Positions 47,101 to 61,250 of a stretch of 64,000 bases of DNA are shown in pieces. Numbering within the stretch: the first letter of the stretch is position 1; every line of letters starts with the position of its first letter. The position numbers were made by a program, and so were the translations under genes. The stretch is from Steinernema hermaphroditum (Eukaryota > Nematoda > Chromadorea > Rhabditida > Steinernematidae), in contig CM059625.1 of assembly GCA_030435675.1 (NCBI GenBank), positions 13,144,001 to 13,208,000 of the forward strand, given 5' to 3'. Under the pieces are notes generated by a model, which saw only the letters and a program-made list of their open reading frames with translations, was not told where the DNA came from and ran no database searches.

Positions 47101-50100
47101 GTTTTTCTAACCACGTAACACTTCGTTCGGAACATTTTACATCATCGAAACCCGAGCAGTCAGTTGGAAATCCTTTGATGAACTGCGTCAGGGAACGAAT
47201 GATGTAATCGCAAGACGGCGCATGAGTGCAAAGGTTTCGAATCAGCTTCTGAAAAGGATATGATAACAGCAAAATTACTTCACGTTAGTAACGTACCACA
47301 AGCTTGTTGGTCGGGAACAGACTCTGGACCTTTCCGTCATCGAGGAGTAAGAAAAGAAGTACAGTAGTGATGGCCTCAGCATTCAAGAACTGAACGGTGT
47401 TCAGTGTGGGGGAATCAGAACTGCCTCCAAAATCGGGTCTAGCGTAGTTCAAAGGGTTTCGAGGGAATGTTGATCGTGGATTCATCATTCTGGCATATCG
47501 CATGGCTTGCTGAAGCATCAACTTTGATTTAAAACATATTAAAATGACGCTACCTGTTGTTCCAAGTTGGCTCGAAGCCGACGAGCTTCATCGGCAAAAT
47601 TCTGCGGTAGCACCTGAATGACGGAGTCGTCGGCATCTGCCAGAACTTGAGCACGAAGAGAAGGAGGTAGCGACTCAAGAAGTGCTCCAGGATCGACAGG
47701 CTCTTCCACTGGTGGATTCGAAGGGGGATTCTGTGCTTCTCGCGCCAAACGGACATCGCGCTCGTGTTGTTCAATAAGCTCCTGCTGGAGTTCTGGAGGC
47801 AGAGCAGCCAAGAACTCCTGATCTAACGGAGGAGGAAGGTTGGCATTTGCGTCATCTCCCTCGCCGTCGGCATTTTCGTTAACAACAGCGGGGACTCCCA
47901 CGACCGACTCTGCTGGCTGACTGCGGGCGACACTGACGCGACCTTGCTGTCTCAAATGATCTCGAATCACCTCTCTGCGCATGTCTTCGGGTAGAGCTGC
48001 CAGGAATGCCGGATCAACGCCGTCCGGGATCTCGAGGTCTAAATATTTTCGAACATATTCACGTATCGCATTAGGATCTGTTTACCTCCAAGAATTTCTC
48101 TGAGTTGCTCATCCAGCTGCTGTGCGGTACCGCTTGGACCAGGTCGATCCGAGCTGTCGGCGGAGCTCTCCGGTTGGGCACTTGGTCTACGCATAGACAC
48201 TGTGGCTTCCACCCTTTCAAATACATCTTGGGGAATGATGACTTCTGTTCGAGCGCTTGGCATATCTCGTTCGAAACGAAGTTCTGGCAGTACCGTAATT
48301 TCTTTGCCTTTGTGCTTGAGCTTTGGGGTCTCTTCACCTTCATTTTCAACCTCTTGGGTGCGATCTTCACCACTGAGTGACCAATATCGTACGGAGCTCT
48401 AAAACACAGTACAAATGTCACTTATACATACGATAAAGCCCTGCATACCATTTTACTCAGAGGTTCTGCGGTGTAGTAGGCGCAAAGCAGGGCGAAAACG
48501 TATGTTACCGACTTAGGGTCGAAAATACGTGACGAATCAATGAAACGCTCCAGAGCGGTAGGAATCGCAGCAGGCTTAGATCCTCCCATTCCGAATTTAC
48601 GGCGCGCTTGACCTTCTCCCATGTAATCCCGTCCATCCTACAAGCAGTAATTACCGGGATAAAATTGTTCCATGCATACCCGAAGGCGGAAATCAATGAA
48701 TGCGTCATCAAGCGTAGAGGTTCCAAACATATGCGATGGAGGGTATCGGCGAACGGCGTTCTGCCTGTGTAGTGACGGTCCGGCACGACGATTCCGTCCG
48801 AATCCCGAGAAACCAGAGGGTTCGAACACTGCCCGACTGAGAAGCCACTCGGGACTAATCGACCGTGGCTCGACACCCATGTGAAGCGACATAATCATGT
48901 CCGATGCTCGCGGCACGGCTTGGCGGTAAAGTGGGTTGCTCATGTAGGGTAGTGCGCCGTCTCCAGCGTTAGCCGTCGAGATAAACTCATTGGCACTGTT
49001 GTCGGCTCTTGCTGCCCGACTATAGAGAACCTGCATATCACCGAGGCTTCCATTAACAAATTCATTGGCAAATGCCCCACGAGCACCCTAAACAATTATT
49101 TGTTTAGTGGAGAACTCCACTCCACTCACTCCTACCGCGTTTCTCATCAAGTCATTGCGAGACATTCGAACAGTATCGAAGATGTAGACATTTCCACCGA
49201 GACGGTGATCATAGTCGCCACCCGATTCACGTTCCATGTCCTCAAGAACCTCTTCGAGAAGTCCATCGACCTGTGACAAGTCTTCTTCATCTCCTAGAAG
49301 ATCTAAAAATCATGCATGAAAAGGCGGCTATTCGAATACGCGATACCTGGATCATCGTCAAGATCATCCAATCCAAAGCCATCTCCATCGTCGTCATCGT
49401 CGTCGTCCAAAGCATCTCCGTACCACTGTTCGTGAGCCCCATCCATTTCCATCAGTTCGTCATCGTCATCGTCGTGGTCATCGTCCTCGTCTTCAACGTC
49501 GTCGTGATTCTGCATATTCACATTATGTGGTCGATCGCGCAAATCGACATCGTGCGGGTTGTCATCGTGTCGATGAGCCGGTTCGAGTTCTTCTGGGTCA
49601 TGCGCTGGATCAAGAGAAGGATCAAGAACCGCGTCGGCTCCAAGTTCGAGCATCATTCCAAGGTCGAGCTCGTCCGCGAAGTTAAAGTCAACGTCTTGGT
49701 CCTGGTCTTGGTCTTGATTCTGATCCGGGAGTGGCGGCAGGTCATGATCGTCTTCAGCCATCGGATCGCCATCATGAGACTGCTCTTCTGCGGCCTCCAC
49801 AGCAGCATTGGCAGGGGCTGCTTCAGGCTGTTGTTCACGTTTCTTAACGAACATTGAATGACGAGAAAGTTCTTCTACTGTGCGGATAATGGACGCGGCC
49901 ACTTTGGTGATATCCTCTTTGCCGCACCGCTTCAGCTTCCAAACAGAATTGACGAGATCATTGAGAATTCCGCTTTCGACAATAGTCCAGAAAACGGCGT
50001 TGTGGTTGCCCTGCCGCTCGAGCGTCTCCGGACTCACGTCAGAGTTCGGCGGGCAGGCATCACGAATTTGCAGGATCAGATTGGCGATTTCTTGGATGTC

Positions 50101-53100
50101 GTCGACGGCCTTCTTTTGATTTTCCTGCTCTGTGGCACTTGCGATGCACTCCTGCATCGACGCAATAAGCGCCTTCTGAACTTGGGGAGAGTGCGTTGCA
50201 GAAGCTATGGTCATCAGAAAAGCTCTCGATGCGCTGCTGATATTTCTCTCCTCAGGTGAAATTGCCATCTTAATGACAGCTGCAAAGACGTCTTCTTCCT
50301 CATGGTAATCGACGAGAGAGCTGGCTACACAGCTGTAATTTTTGGTAAGTTCAGCCAGGTTTCTGAGCAAGAAGCTTCTATTAATCAGCAATTGTTCGTC
50401 GTCTCCGCATTTCTTTTTCAGGATGAACTTCAGAAGCGCGCGAACGACTTCGTCGGAATGTGAAACACATCCACTCTGGATAGCCATGTCCGTGAAAGTT
50501 GCTCCTTCGGCTATCTCCATCGTATTGTTGTTTTTCGTCGTGACCTTTTCGAATACTCGAGCGAGAAGCAAGGGGTCGGACGCGCCCATTGGAGCCAAGT
50601 TGTGAAGAACATGGAACCATTCCCTAGTGCGTCCTTCACGGGGGCGATACCAACGGCCAGCAAATCCAGGCCCAGGGTAGTTACCCGAGTTGGGCATATT
50701 GCCTCCACGGAGGGCTGCTTTAATGATCTTCTCGAAGGATTGAGCCAACATCATTTCATCGTCCAAGCAGTGGCGAATGATGAAAGTTACATAGAGCGGT
50801 GACAGACTGACTGATTTTCGACAAGTGAGCGAGAAGACATTTTCCAAACCATTAGCCTGAAACCCTCAGTCATAAAGTTAAAAGAATGCGACAATCATTA
50901 CCTCGATGAAATGGGGAACGAGAGTATAGTCTTTCGTTAGTCGAGCGATGAAAGCCAGCATAGAATGGATGCAGTCCGTATCAACGTATTCTGAGTGGAG
51001 AAGCTGGAGGCATGTGTCCAGCAAGAACCTTTTCTCATCGACGTCGAAGATAGATCTGTATTCCTGTAAATGTGAGAATAATAGTTTTTAACATATCTGT
51101 CAAGAACACATACCTGAGAGAGAACATTCTTCATATCAACCGACTTCTTCAAGGTAACTTCAACCGCTAGAGGAATTTCGGTTGAACCAATGCCTCCGCC
51201 GACGTCAACAACCATGTCGGTGAAGTTGAAAGAGACGAGTCCGTCCCCAACCTTCAGATTCTTGGCGAACTCGTATCCCGACCGGTAACGCTCATCGAGG
51301 GTATCCGAGAGCTCTTTTGGGAATGTGACCCATGATGACTTGGTGGATTCACTTGAACCAAATCCTTCGTTCACGTGGTTCCAATACTTCCATTTGGAGT
51401 GTGCCACACTCTGACAGTACATCTTACGCCGGTTTTCGAAAACGGCGGTCTTCTCGGCCAAATCAAATAAAAGAATCAAGAGGCTCATAACCCTATAATA
51501 CTCAAATATATAGCGATTCACGCCTCGTTCACTCACTTGGCAAATGACGGGATGCTGTGCTTGCGGAAATCCAAATAGCGGAAAAGTTTCAGCGCCTTTT
51601 GTACCATTTCTGGATTAATTAAATATCCAGCCGTGGCTGGAGGCAGCTTCGGCCACAAAAGGCACATAAGTCGCATCCGCAGCACAAGACCATCCAGGCT
51701 GGCTGTTTCTTCCTCACGGTTCGTACTCCGCGCCGTTTCATCCACGAGGTCAAAGATCTTCTGCATAAAGATGCGTTCGACGAAATTCCGCTGGTCTTCT
51801 CTATCCAGTTCTTGGATGTACATATCGAGGAACTTGGCAATGCCTACGAGAACGAAACTGTGACCTTCAGCGAAGTTCAGATACAGTTGAAGAATCAGGT
51901 CGCATGCATTAGACAGGAGATACTAAATTAATTTTGATTATCTAAACGCATTAACAAAATGAGAGCGTACCTTGTTTGTCTCGAGTGCTGCCTTATCCTT
52001 TTCTTTCGGCTTTTCCGTTTCATTGGGTTCGGACTTTTTCGCGTTCTTCCGCTTCCTAATTTCCTCGGCAGATGGCAATCGAGCGGGTTTGTTCTCATGG
52101 CCGGCGTACTGTGAAAGGAAGTTCGCTGCCTGTTCGGTTCTTCCAAACATGCGCAAAGCGATATTTGATTGCCGATCGGTAAAGCCCATCGCGGAAATAG
52201 TGGCGGTCTCGTCGGTCACGGCTAGTGTGGTGAGACTGGTATCTTCCTCCTGGTCTTCATCGAAAAGAGGCTTGTTGAGGGCGACGATGCCACACAGCAC
52301 GTCGGTGTACACAGCAAGACAACGATTCATGATGCGGGCTTGGTGCTCCTTCAGCTTGCCGTCGATCTTACGCTCATTGAGAGATGAGTAGACCGACATG
52401 ATGCATTCGTATGTCTTCGAGCGGAACGACTGCAGGAACGTTTTGATGTCGACCTTGTCGTTTCCAAACATATACTCCTGCTGCTTTGGAATCTTCACGA
52501 CTTTTCCTTTTCCGTATTTACAGTTGTTGAGCAGGATCGTCAGGTTAAACCATGCTTCGACCAGGTGAATGATTCCAGGCGAATCGAGTTGCGCGTCCAA
52601 GTCCTTGATGCAGTTGCAGAACACTTCGTAGTGACCACTGGCATGGAACCGCGTGATCAGTGCAAAGTAAGGTACAGTCTGCTCCGTCAGAAAGATAATT
52701 CGCAAGAAGTCGATCATTGCTGCTCGGAAGACATTTCTGAAACAGATCAATGACCACCAACGCGAAGCATTAAAACATACCGCGTCTTTTTAGCGCTCTT
52801 TAGACCTTCCCATTGGAGGTTGTCCATAACCGACTTGAAGGTTTCATCGATTAGAATGTAAGCTTTCGGACAGTCGCTTGACATCTTCTCGACGAATCGT
52901 TTCTGGGTGATGTCCGTGATAGAGGAGATCATTGTGCACTGCACTTCTGCCACAAGCTTTTGAATCTTCGCCATCACTGCTATGTTGGACGTCTGATTGG
53001 GCGTGATGATGACGTTTTCGGGCTCGCACACGAGCGGGATCGTCGGAATGCTCATGTCGCGAACGATTTCTTTACCTTTCTTGGGTCTTTTGCCTTCCAG

Positions 53101-56100
53101 CTTCTCTTCCTTGGTTTCCGTCATCTTCGCCTGCCACGCACAAAGTTCCCATGTCAATAAGCGGAACCACGTCGCAATGTTGTCCATGCTTGGCTTTCCG
53201 TACTGCGAGTTCAGGAAATGCTTCATCAGCAGTGCTCGGATATCGTTTGACTGTCCCGTCATAACGGGTCTCTTCACCAAAGCCATTAGAACTTGGACCA
53301 CTGACCCAACGGAACAGATGTCTTCCATGACGATCTTCGATACTTCCTTCTTCGGAGAAACAAGGAAAGTACCCGAGCGCATGTCTTCAAGTCTGAATTC
53401 GGTCTTCTCGATGTCGTACTTCGAACACTCGGCTGTCACTTCGTGAAGCTCCTTGAGGACCTCCTCAAGTACGGCTGTGTTGTATCCGTTGAGGAGCAGC
53501 GTTTTGACGATGTTCGCAATCATCACGTGAAGTCCGTTCTGGTGCATATCAATGCAAGCGCGTCTCGTACACAGCAGCTTGATCAACTTTTGAACCACAC
53601 CCAAGTCGATGAAGAGACGCGCGTTCTCGCTGTTGATGCCGGGGCATACCATGGTCTCGATGACTCGGGTCATGTAAGTAGCGTATTCTCCGATGGGAAC
53701 GACGCATATGTCTCCCACCGTGAATCCCTCTGAGGGAAGAATTTCGGCGTCTTCACAACTGCTAGCCGTAGAGGCCAACGTCTCGCTGGTGGCCGTATCC
53801 AGATTGCAGTCGTCGTCATCGTCTTCATCGTCGGAAATGCCGTTGTTACTCACACCGTTTCGCAGATTTCGACGATTTCTGTGAACTTGCAATCGACCTC
53901 CGCGATGAGTCGGGAAGCTACTGATGTTCCGCGGTGGATCAGGCTCCTCAGGGGAGGCAGGATTTGAATTTTCGGTCAGGTCAATTTCTCCGTTCTTGAT
54001 GGCGATTGCGGTCGAACAGTGATAAACAAGCTTGTTGTTCGTGTTCTCTGCCATCTCTCTGATGCGGTCAACCGCCTGAAAGATGCTTGTAAACTCGAAT
54101 AACCATCACAGAACTCACATTGGTAAGGGCCTTGTAAAGCTCCCCTCGCAAGCTGGGTTGATGTCTCAGCAGTTCATCTAATGCATTCCCGAGGCTAGGG
54201 GCGAAATCAATCATTCCGCTTTTCTTTTTCTTCGTAAGTGTCATGAATTTTGTCGACAAAACCATGTCGATAATCTTCTCGAAAGGCTTGAAGTTTTTAA
54301 CGTTCTCAAGACCGCGTTCGTTGAGGCAAAGAGCAGAGATGGTGCTTGGGATATGAGAGATCATGTCCCTGTTGATGGGAGTCTCATGGCGGAAGAGAGC
54401 TTTCATCATGGCATCGCAGACGCCTTTGTCTTGGAGATGAGTGAGTTTTGTAGGTTCCTGGTAGACGAAGCTTGTTACTAGACATACTGCGTTGTAAAAC
54501 AGCGAGGCTCCGTAGAAATGAGCGTTGTCGAGAACTTCAGTGATCGCGTCGGGAAGATCTCCATCCATAACTGAAGAATTTAAACATGTACACAAAGAAT
54601 GTAAAAGGAAGACTGATGATGTACTAAGGGCACACTTCCCTTCATCGTCGCAACAAAGTATAAAGAGCTCAGACTTACTTGGCCGGCAGGCATCTGCGAA
54701 ATGTTGATCGGCTACTGACTGTTTTAGGAAGTTCAGAAGCGACTTGATGAGAGCGGCTCTTTGGTGATTGCAGGGATCGGTTCCTGTATGGGACTCATGC
54801 CACTGCTTGCAGATCTTAACTTCCATAACAAATCGGTTAACCGCAGCTTGAATCCCAGCTGTTGCGTTAAAAGTGTTGGCATCTGTTAAGGTGATGATGT
54901 CAACGACTCGGATTGCTCTTGTGAGGAATCCGATGTTTTCAGGGCCGATGGTGTCACAGGAAATAGCGTCGAGGAGGGCGTCCATGATCGACGAAGACAT
55001 GGCCAAGTCCGCATTTCTCGGCGCTAATACAATATGCTCATCATAAGGAGAACAGTGACTGATTTCCTCACCTAGTCTGTGATTGGCAGGTGTATCATTT
55101 CCCGCGATGTGATACAAAAGGGAAAAGAGAGCTGTTGCAAAGTAGCTGCTCATATGACCAGGCTTTCCAATCAAATTCGCCTTCAAGTCGTCCACGCAAA
55201 TTCTAGTGACAACAGAAACGTATCCATGGTAAGTGTTGGCACCAGTGGCCTCGACGATGGTCCTTAGTCTTGACCTGAGTCTTTGATCAACTGAACGAAA
55301 CCGTCTCTTACCTGCTCTGTTTGTCGATGAGTACCATGCTGGTCAAAGTGCGCAAGGCTTCTCCTTTCAACTTGTCAATTGTGGGATTCTCGAAATTCTC
55401 TTGGCGATGGAGGATTAATCCTATATCGTCGACGAGCGTTGTTTTCAGGTACGTCTGGACCGCAGGGTTTTCTAAGCATATTCGCGAATATGCTAAAGAA
55501 CTCATGAGAACCATTCGAAATTTGAAAGATGCCGTACCCAAAATGGAGAATGCCATGAGACGAGCAATCACCACATGCAGTCTTTCCTCGTAATTCCTCA
55601 ATGCGTAAGCCATTCGGATTCCTGCGCGAATTAGATGCTCCTCGTCTTCGTCTATCGGACCTTTTTCTTGCACCTCCTCCCACATGTCCGCCAGTGTCTT
55701 CTCAGCGTACTAAACGTGGAGATTATTTTGGGACGTGCTTAGCTTTGTAGCATACGTTGGGTTCGGTGATGGTATACACTTTGTTTCCTTCAATATTCAT
55801 GTGAAGTGGGAAGTACTTGCATGTGAAATCTGGATCGCACACTCGATTCATCTTGACGCCGCTCATCTGGCCATCCCAACACTGCAAAACGTTCACCACT
55901 ACAACCTATATGATTCACTGAATGTTACCAAAATAATGCCGAACAGTCTTTGACCGAGCTGCTTTTTCAGATCTTTCTGGATCTGGGAGCCAAAACGCGA
56001 TCGTTTGCTGATTGTTAGCAAAAAGGCCAGGGTTTTGGTGACGAAGCAGATATCTTCGGAGTCGAGAAATTCGATTAATCGCTGGAAGAAGTCATAAAAT

Positions 56101-56566
56101 TAGTTGCCGATTCACGTAGATCTTCTTACATCGACTGACGAGTATACAGATCTGGAGAACGTGTTCTCGTAAATCAACCACGAGAATCTAAATATCTGCT
56201 CCATCAGGTTCTTAATTTCTGGGATCTGGTCGACTATCTTCCGACCGTTTTCCTCTCTCAGGGCATTTTCCATGTATATGTCGAACTTGTTCAACGCCGG
56301 CATCCAACGTTGCAACTCTGTCTAAAACCATAATCATTGCTTTGCAAATGTGCTTTGACTGCCGCACCTTTGGGGCATTCGGCGGCCATTCCGCTGTTTC
56401 CAGGAAGTTGGATAGTGCGGCTCCTTCTAGGCTTAACACTTGTTGAAGCATCTCATTGCAGGCGGGATGCTAAAAGTTGTGCGGAAAGTTGCAGAAAAGG
56501 TTTTTGTGCGGCACTTACTAATTCGCCACCAGCGGGCGGTTTGCCACTGGTGTTGGTCAGCTTCAT
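44168..56566 (-). CDS. eel-1: HECT E3 ubiquitin ligase, HUWE1 orthologue
   Basis: Thirty-two minus-strand exons from ATG 56,566 to TAA 44,168 sum to 10,908 nt (3,635 aa; HUWE1 4,374). In order: armadillo-like N-terminal region ([40 protein letters not shown]; residues 1-1100); UBA domain ([11 protein letters not shown]) near 1,290; WWE domain (SKWKYWN..) about 1,490-1,615 in exon 51,492-51,114; a 1.5-kb exon with an Asp/Glu/His tract near 2,020-2,165; three UBM motifs ([39 protein letters not shown]) in exon 48,038-47,554; and the HECT domain from about 3,280 with [15 protein letters not shown] and [18 protein letters not shown]. The catalytic cysteine (RLPAAHTC, about 3,602) has its codon split TG|C by the last intron. 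HUWE1/EEL-1 ubiquitinates transcription, DNA-repair and neuronal targets. Partial duplicates of its exons lie just downstream. Confidence 0.96.
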
Positions 56567-58364
56567 TCCACTTTGTTATCCTTCATGCACACAATCAGAT
56601 GGAAATGATTGAACGCACTGAAAGAACGCACATTTATGTGAGAACGCACAAAACCGCTGCGTTGCCTTAGCACGGTGCGTGGACAAAAAAAGTCAAACGT
56701 AGCCATTGCGAAACCTGTGTTTTCGAAAATTCGAATTTTAGCGCTTTCGATCGAATGAGAACTTCTCAGTGTTAAACGCGCCGTCGCACATCACTTGCGT
56801 AATCATATGGTGCGTGCTAGGCGGGGCTAACCAGCGTCCAGCGACCTACAGGTTGCGACGCTGCTGTTGAGGAGATAAACAGAGCGGTCGCTGTGAACAA
56901 CGCGACAGACGGACGAACGACGATGACGAAGACGGAATTGATACGGAGTCAATCGGTATGGGACCCGCTGCATCGGACGCACATTCGGTCCGTGGCTGCT
57001 TTTATGATGGTGCGCGAGGTGCTTGGGTGACAAAGCAGGTGACCATCACTAACAGTCTAAAGCTATGTAGGAAGGGAAAGATTTCTTTTGTAACAAAGCG
57101 ATGTGCGGTGGGCATTAAACGTTAGAACTTATTGAAATATGGTCTCGCTGACCTATGACTCTTTAAATTATTGATAAACGATGCTACAACTCTGCGACAA
57201 TGCGTCAGCATCGCGCTTGTTATGCCGCATTCGTCGCCTACAAATGGGTAAGCAGAGTATCGAAAAACACACTTTATTAGGGACCATGATGGCCAAGAAT
57301 CGCCCTAACCTCTTGTCTATGCTCACGTACTTGCAAAAGAACAATCATATCTTTCGTCAGTAGATTCATATACATGATTCTCCTAGTGCGGACTAAACTC
57401 TTTCTCACAGACTCAAACTGGCGCAAATATCAGGAATGAGTGACCATATTTACCTTCATAAAATCCTACAATCAATATGTTGCCAAGGGCAACAACGGAG
57501 TGGCTCATCGCCTATCTTTGTGACGTGTGCATAAAAAAGGGACATATTATAAATGAAAACAACTGAAAGAAACTAGAATCCGAGATAATGATACAGGAGA
57601 CCTTCTATACATCAATCCTTCTCGCGGCCCATTAACATCGATTGCGCAAAACAGCGCTGACAATTTCGCTTCTGTCAAAAAAGAAGCGGTGTGTGTAGTT
57701 TCCACATAGTCCCATGCAGAAATGTCTCAAAGGGCTATGTATGGTAGCTGTTGTGTTTGATTTGAAGTAGCAGAAACGGAGTCAGGAGCACAACGCTCTC
57801 GGTCTTAGATGACAAGTTGGATAATGAGGACATGTAACCCAACAACCCAATGACTCATCACTGACTTCTGAGTTTTGCGGTCTTTCTCAATTCTAGGCAC
57901 TCAGAGAGGAACGCTACTCTTATCGTTTCCACCGATTACCATATGAAGCAAAAGAAGGAGGAAGAGTATCGGCTACATTTTTCTTTGCGATGGAGAATAT
58001 CGTCATCGCCATACCAAAAACTCTGGACTCGATGCCGAAGTTTGATATTTGTTCAGTAGAGCGTACGACCCACGTTTTTTGTCCGCTCGACGGTCAGACT
58101 GATAGGCCATATGCAGAGGAATGGAAACAGATAAGCACAAATGTTGCGGTAATCCTCTTAAGGGCATCAGAGTTCGTCCAATGCAGAAGTTGGAATGAGA
58201 AGTTGAATAAGTTGGATTACGAAATCACGACCGTAATGGAACATATTGCTTTAAGGTATTTTGTGGATGGCCGAAGGTACTATCATTTTAAATGCACAGT
58301 GATATGTGCTATGTAATCCCCATTGATCACTACACAGTACCCCGCCCGTGGTTTTTGTGTCGCA
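56567..58364. other. Intergenic between eel-1 and the BPI-family genes
   Basis: Presumed eel-1 promoter at the left. A 108-codon plus frame at 57,990-58,316 and a 60-codon frame at 57,181-57,363 lack motifs and are not called. An imperfect palindrome gttgcc-aag-ggcaac sits at about 57,479. Confidence 0.5.
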
Positions 58365-58370
58365 TGATAA
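58365..58370 (+). promoter_or_regulatory. GATA-factor site TGATAA, first BPI gene
   Basis: tgataag sits 61 nt before the ATG; the second BPI gene has the same site at the same distance. TGATAA is the core bound by the intestinal GATA factors ELT-2/ELT-7 in C. elegans. A tttaa-type TATA-like run follows at 58,384. Confidence 0.5.
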
Positions 58371-58425
58371 GGGCTATGCAGCATTTAAGGGGCACCACCG
58401 GAAGGCTCCTCAGAATTCCATCACA

Positions 58426-60130
58426 ATGAAGACGCAGCTTTGTCTTCTGGCGCTCCTTGCGACCATCGTCGCCGTTGCCTTCGGCACTGCGTAGGCTAGA
58501 TACCGTAGTCAGTGCTTAAGTTTCCTTGTAGACCTGGTGCAGAGCTCCAAGTTAACCAGCGTGGTCTTGATGCCTTCGCCCAGACCGGTGTGGCTCTTTT
58601 GAACCAGCGTATTCCTGGAACAAAGATCCCCGATGCCAGCAGCCTTATGTCCGAGGCCATGCACTTCTCGTGGTCTGTCTGGGATATCACCATCGACAGA
58701 TTCCACGTCGACCAGACCAGAACCGGAGTGAGCGCCGAGCCTACCAACAAAGTCAATGTTCATGTACCTAGACTCTTTTCCTTTTCAAAAGACATTGAAC
58801 CTTTGTAGATCGTCGACCTTTCCTTTGGAATCTCTGCTCACTACCGCTTCAAGGTGAAGGAAGGCTTTGTTCACGCCAGCAAGTCTGGAACCATCGAGTA
58901 CGTTTTGGCACCAAGGTAATAGGCCATTCCTTCTTCTAGTGCTACCACTTCGGGAGCCACAACCTCAGTCACCGTTGGTATTTCGTCGGAAGGAGGACAT
59001 CCTCATCTCAGCTCCATTTCCTGCTCGGCAAATCTTGGAGATTTCGACATCAAGTTCCACGGAGGAATCATCAACAAGATCATCAACATGTTCCATAAGG
59101 CTATTGCCAAGCACCTGAAGTCGAAGATTGATGATGTTATCTGCGCCCAAGTTGCTAAGATCGTTACGGAAGACGGAAACAAGGCCCTTGGTGGAATCCC
59201 CCTTGAATTCAATCTGAATGGAGAAGCCGCTGGATTCCACGTCGACTACGCACTCACCTCCAGCCCTTACGCCACGGCTCAGTTCATTGGCATTCCTGTT
59301 CTCGGACAGTTCTGGTACGATGGTCACCGCACGGATTCGGCCATTCCGAAGCCGTCTGGCGCTGTCAAGCCGCTCGCCCGCAATGACATGGTGTGCGTTG
59401 CCCTCGATGGTCAGGGAATCTTCGGCTCTGCCACCTACGCCTTCCGTCAGTCCCCCAAGAGTCGCTTTAACATTGACTCGAACCTTCTCCGTCACTTCCC
59501 AGAGAAGATCCGTCAGTATTTCACCTGTGACTGCACCGGCAAGGCGTGCATCACCACCCTCATTCCCGAGATCAAGAGTTTCTGCCGAGCGGGTGCATCC
59601 ATCTCCGTCGACGCCGAGGCTACGGCTTTCCCCGGATTCCACTTCAACGCCTCTGGAGCTTACATCAGCGCTGAAGGCAAGGGACAGTTCAAGATGGTTC
59701 TCCCCGGCGGCGCGAGGTAGCACACTCGATAGTATTTCACTTCTAATTCTCTTTTCTTAAGCACTCCCCTCTTCGAGCTCGATGCCAAGATCGGAATTCT
59801 TATCCAGAGCAACCTCCGCATCGAGAACTGGGTCATCAAGGGTGATGTGAAGCTCTACGACGCCGAGCTGTCCGCTCGCTCTCCTATCGTTCCCATCTCT
59901 ACCCATCACATCCAGGCGGTAATTTTCACACGGAAGTCAGTCAAAGTGATTTCACCTCTTTTCAGCTCTGGAACGAAGCTCTTTCTGTGGTGGTCTCTAG
60001 CATCGCTGACCAAATCCTCTCCAGTGGAATTCCTCTTCCTAACCTTCCGAAGACGACTCCCATCAAACCCAACTTTGCCTTCTCCGACCACGAACTGCTC
60101 TTCTGCAGCGACTTGAAGCTCAATTTGTAG
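58426..60130 (+). CDS. BPI/LBP-family secreted lipid-binding protein, gene 1
   Basis: Six exons, 58426-58490, 58532-58763, 58809-58897, 58940-59716, 59762-59918 and 59966-60130, give 494 aa. A signal peptide (MKTQLCLLALLATIVAVAFG) is followed by PGAELQVNQRGLDAF, the start of the N-terminal BPI barrel. Then come IPDASSLMSEAMHF, LGDFDIKFHGG, a Cys-x13-19 pair around VICAQVAKIVTEDGN, and the second barrel with AEATAFPGFHFNASG, LFELDAKIGI and IPLPNLPK near the end. BPI-fold proteins bind lipopolysaccharide or lipid in immunity or lipid transport; which ligand applies here is unknown. It lies in tandem, same strand, with a close paralogue 1.1 kb downstream. AATAAA at 60,166-60,171. Confidence 0.93.
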
Positions 60131-60165
60131 AATAACCTTTTTGGGAATGAATTAAAGCAATTGGA

Positions 60166-60171
60166 AATAAA
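60166..60171 (+). terminator. Polyadenylation signal AATAAA, BPI gene 1
   Basis: 36 nt past the stop codon. Confidence 0.75.
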
Positions 60172-61189
60172 GCATATAAAACAAGACCGCTTAGCTTTAG
60201 CATCATATTCACCATACATTTAGCGAGAGCAACTCATATTTTTACTTGGATTAGTTCGACGACGTTGCAAAAATTGATAAACGAGCAGACCGATGAAAAA
60301 GCTAACACACCAGAGTCCGAAAATCAAGATAAAATGGTGACTGTCTTTATATAATCCGAGAGCTGCGACACAAGGTGATCTTTTGGTCAAACATGAAGCA
60401 TGTTATTACGTTCCATTCTGGTTTACGTTTTCTATTTTCAAACCAACAATTAGTAGACGCGGACATTATAAATAGACAATGAGAGAGCGTCATGCTTATA
60501 AGGCTTGTGATGGGGAAAGCGCAGGGGTCGAGGTACATACGCCTTTCTTAAAATAAGTTTTAATTTTAATACTTGAGCAAATTATTTGGACATAAGGGCC
60601 TACATACATTCGCAAGTTAAAAGCTAGAGGCTAAATATTTAATTGTTGGAAGAGCAGACTTATTTAAAGTGCAATATTTAAGGTTAATGTACGTAAGAGG
60701 AAGACCAGGGTTATGACATCCTTGGGTGCACACTTTGGCTATGCATTTTTTTGCAGCGTAAAAGTGCATCTCAAACGGGGAAATGTCTTCCTTGACGACG
60801 ACATGCAACACAGTATCTGATCTCCTGACCCGCACATGACCGGCAAAAAGTCGTCGGTCGACTGATCGCCCTGAATACAAAACACAAATACACTGTGTCT
60901 CAGCTTAACTCATCTTTCTGTGTCGGCCATCTGTGATAGGCACGTAGGAGGGCAAAGGAGAGAGGATTACAGAGATAAGCGTGTGAGAAAGAGATCAGAG
61001 TTTGCCAGCGTGAATATTCCGAGAGTTCAAAACTTAATTAAAGAAGACGGGCGTAGACAGTGGCCACCCTCATATCTTACTAACCCTAAATGTACGAAGT
61101 GTCTAATTTTCTAAACGCAAAGAAAAAGCACCTGTGACTATCAGTCACATTTCTTCCATCGCCACTTTGCTCAGAAGTTTTTGTGGCTG
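60172..61189. other. Spacer between the two BPI genes
   Basis: No supported gene; AT-rich, short frames only. Contains the promoter of the second copy at its right end. Confidence 0.5.
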
Positions 61190-61195
61190 TGATAA
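61190..61195 (+). promoter_or_regulatory. GATA-factor site TGATAA, second BPI gene
   Basis: tgataag 61 nt before the ATG, same spacing as in the paralogue, followed by a tttaaaa run at 61,210. Confidence 0.5.
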
Positions 61196-61250
61196 GACTT
61201 GTGGTGTCTTTAAAAGAAGCCTCCCGAAGTCTCCTCAGACGTCCATCGCC

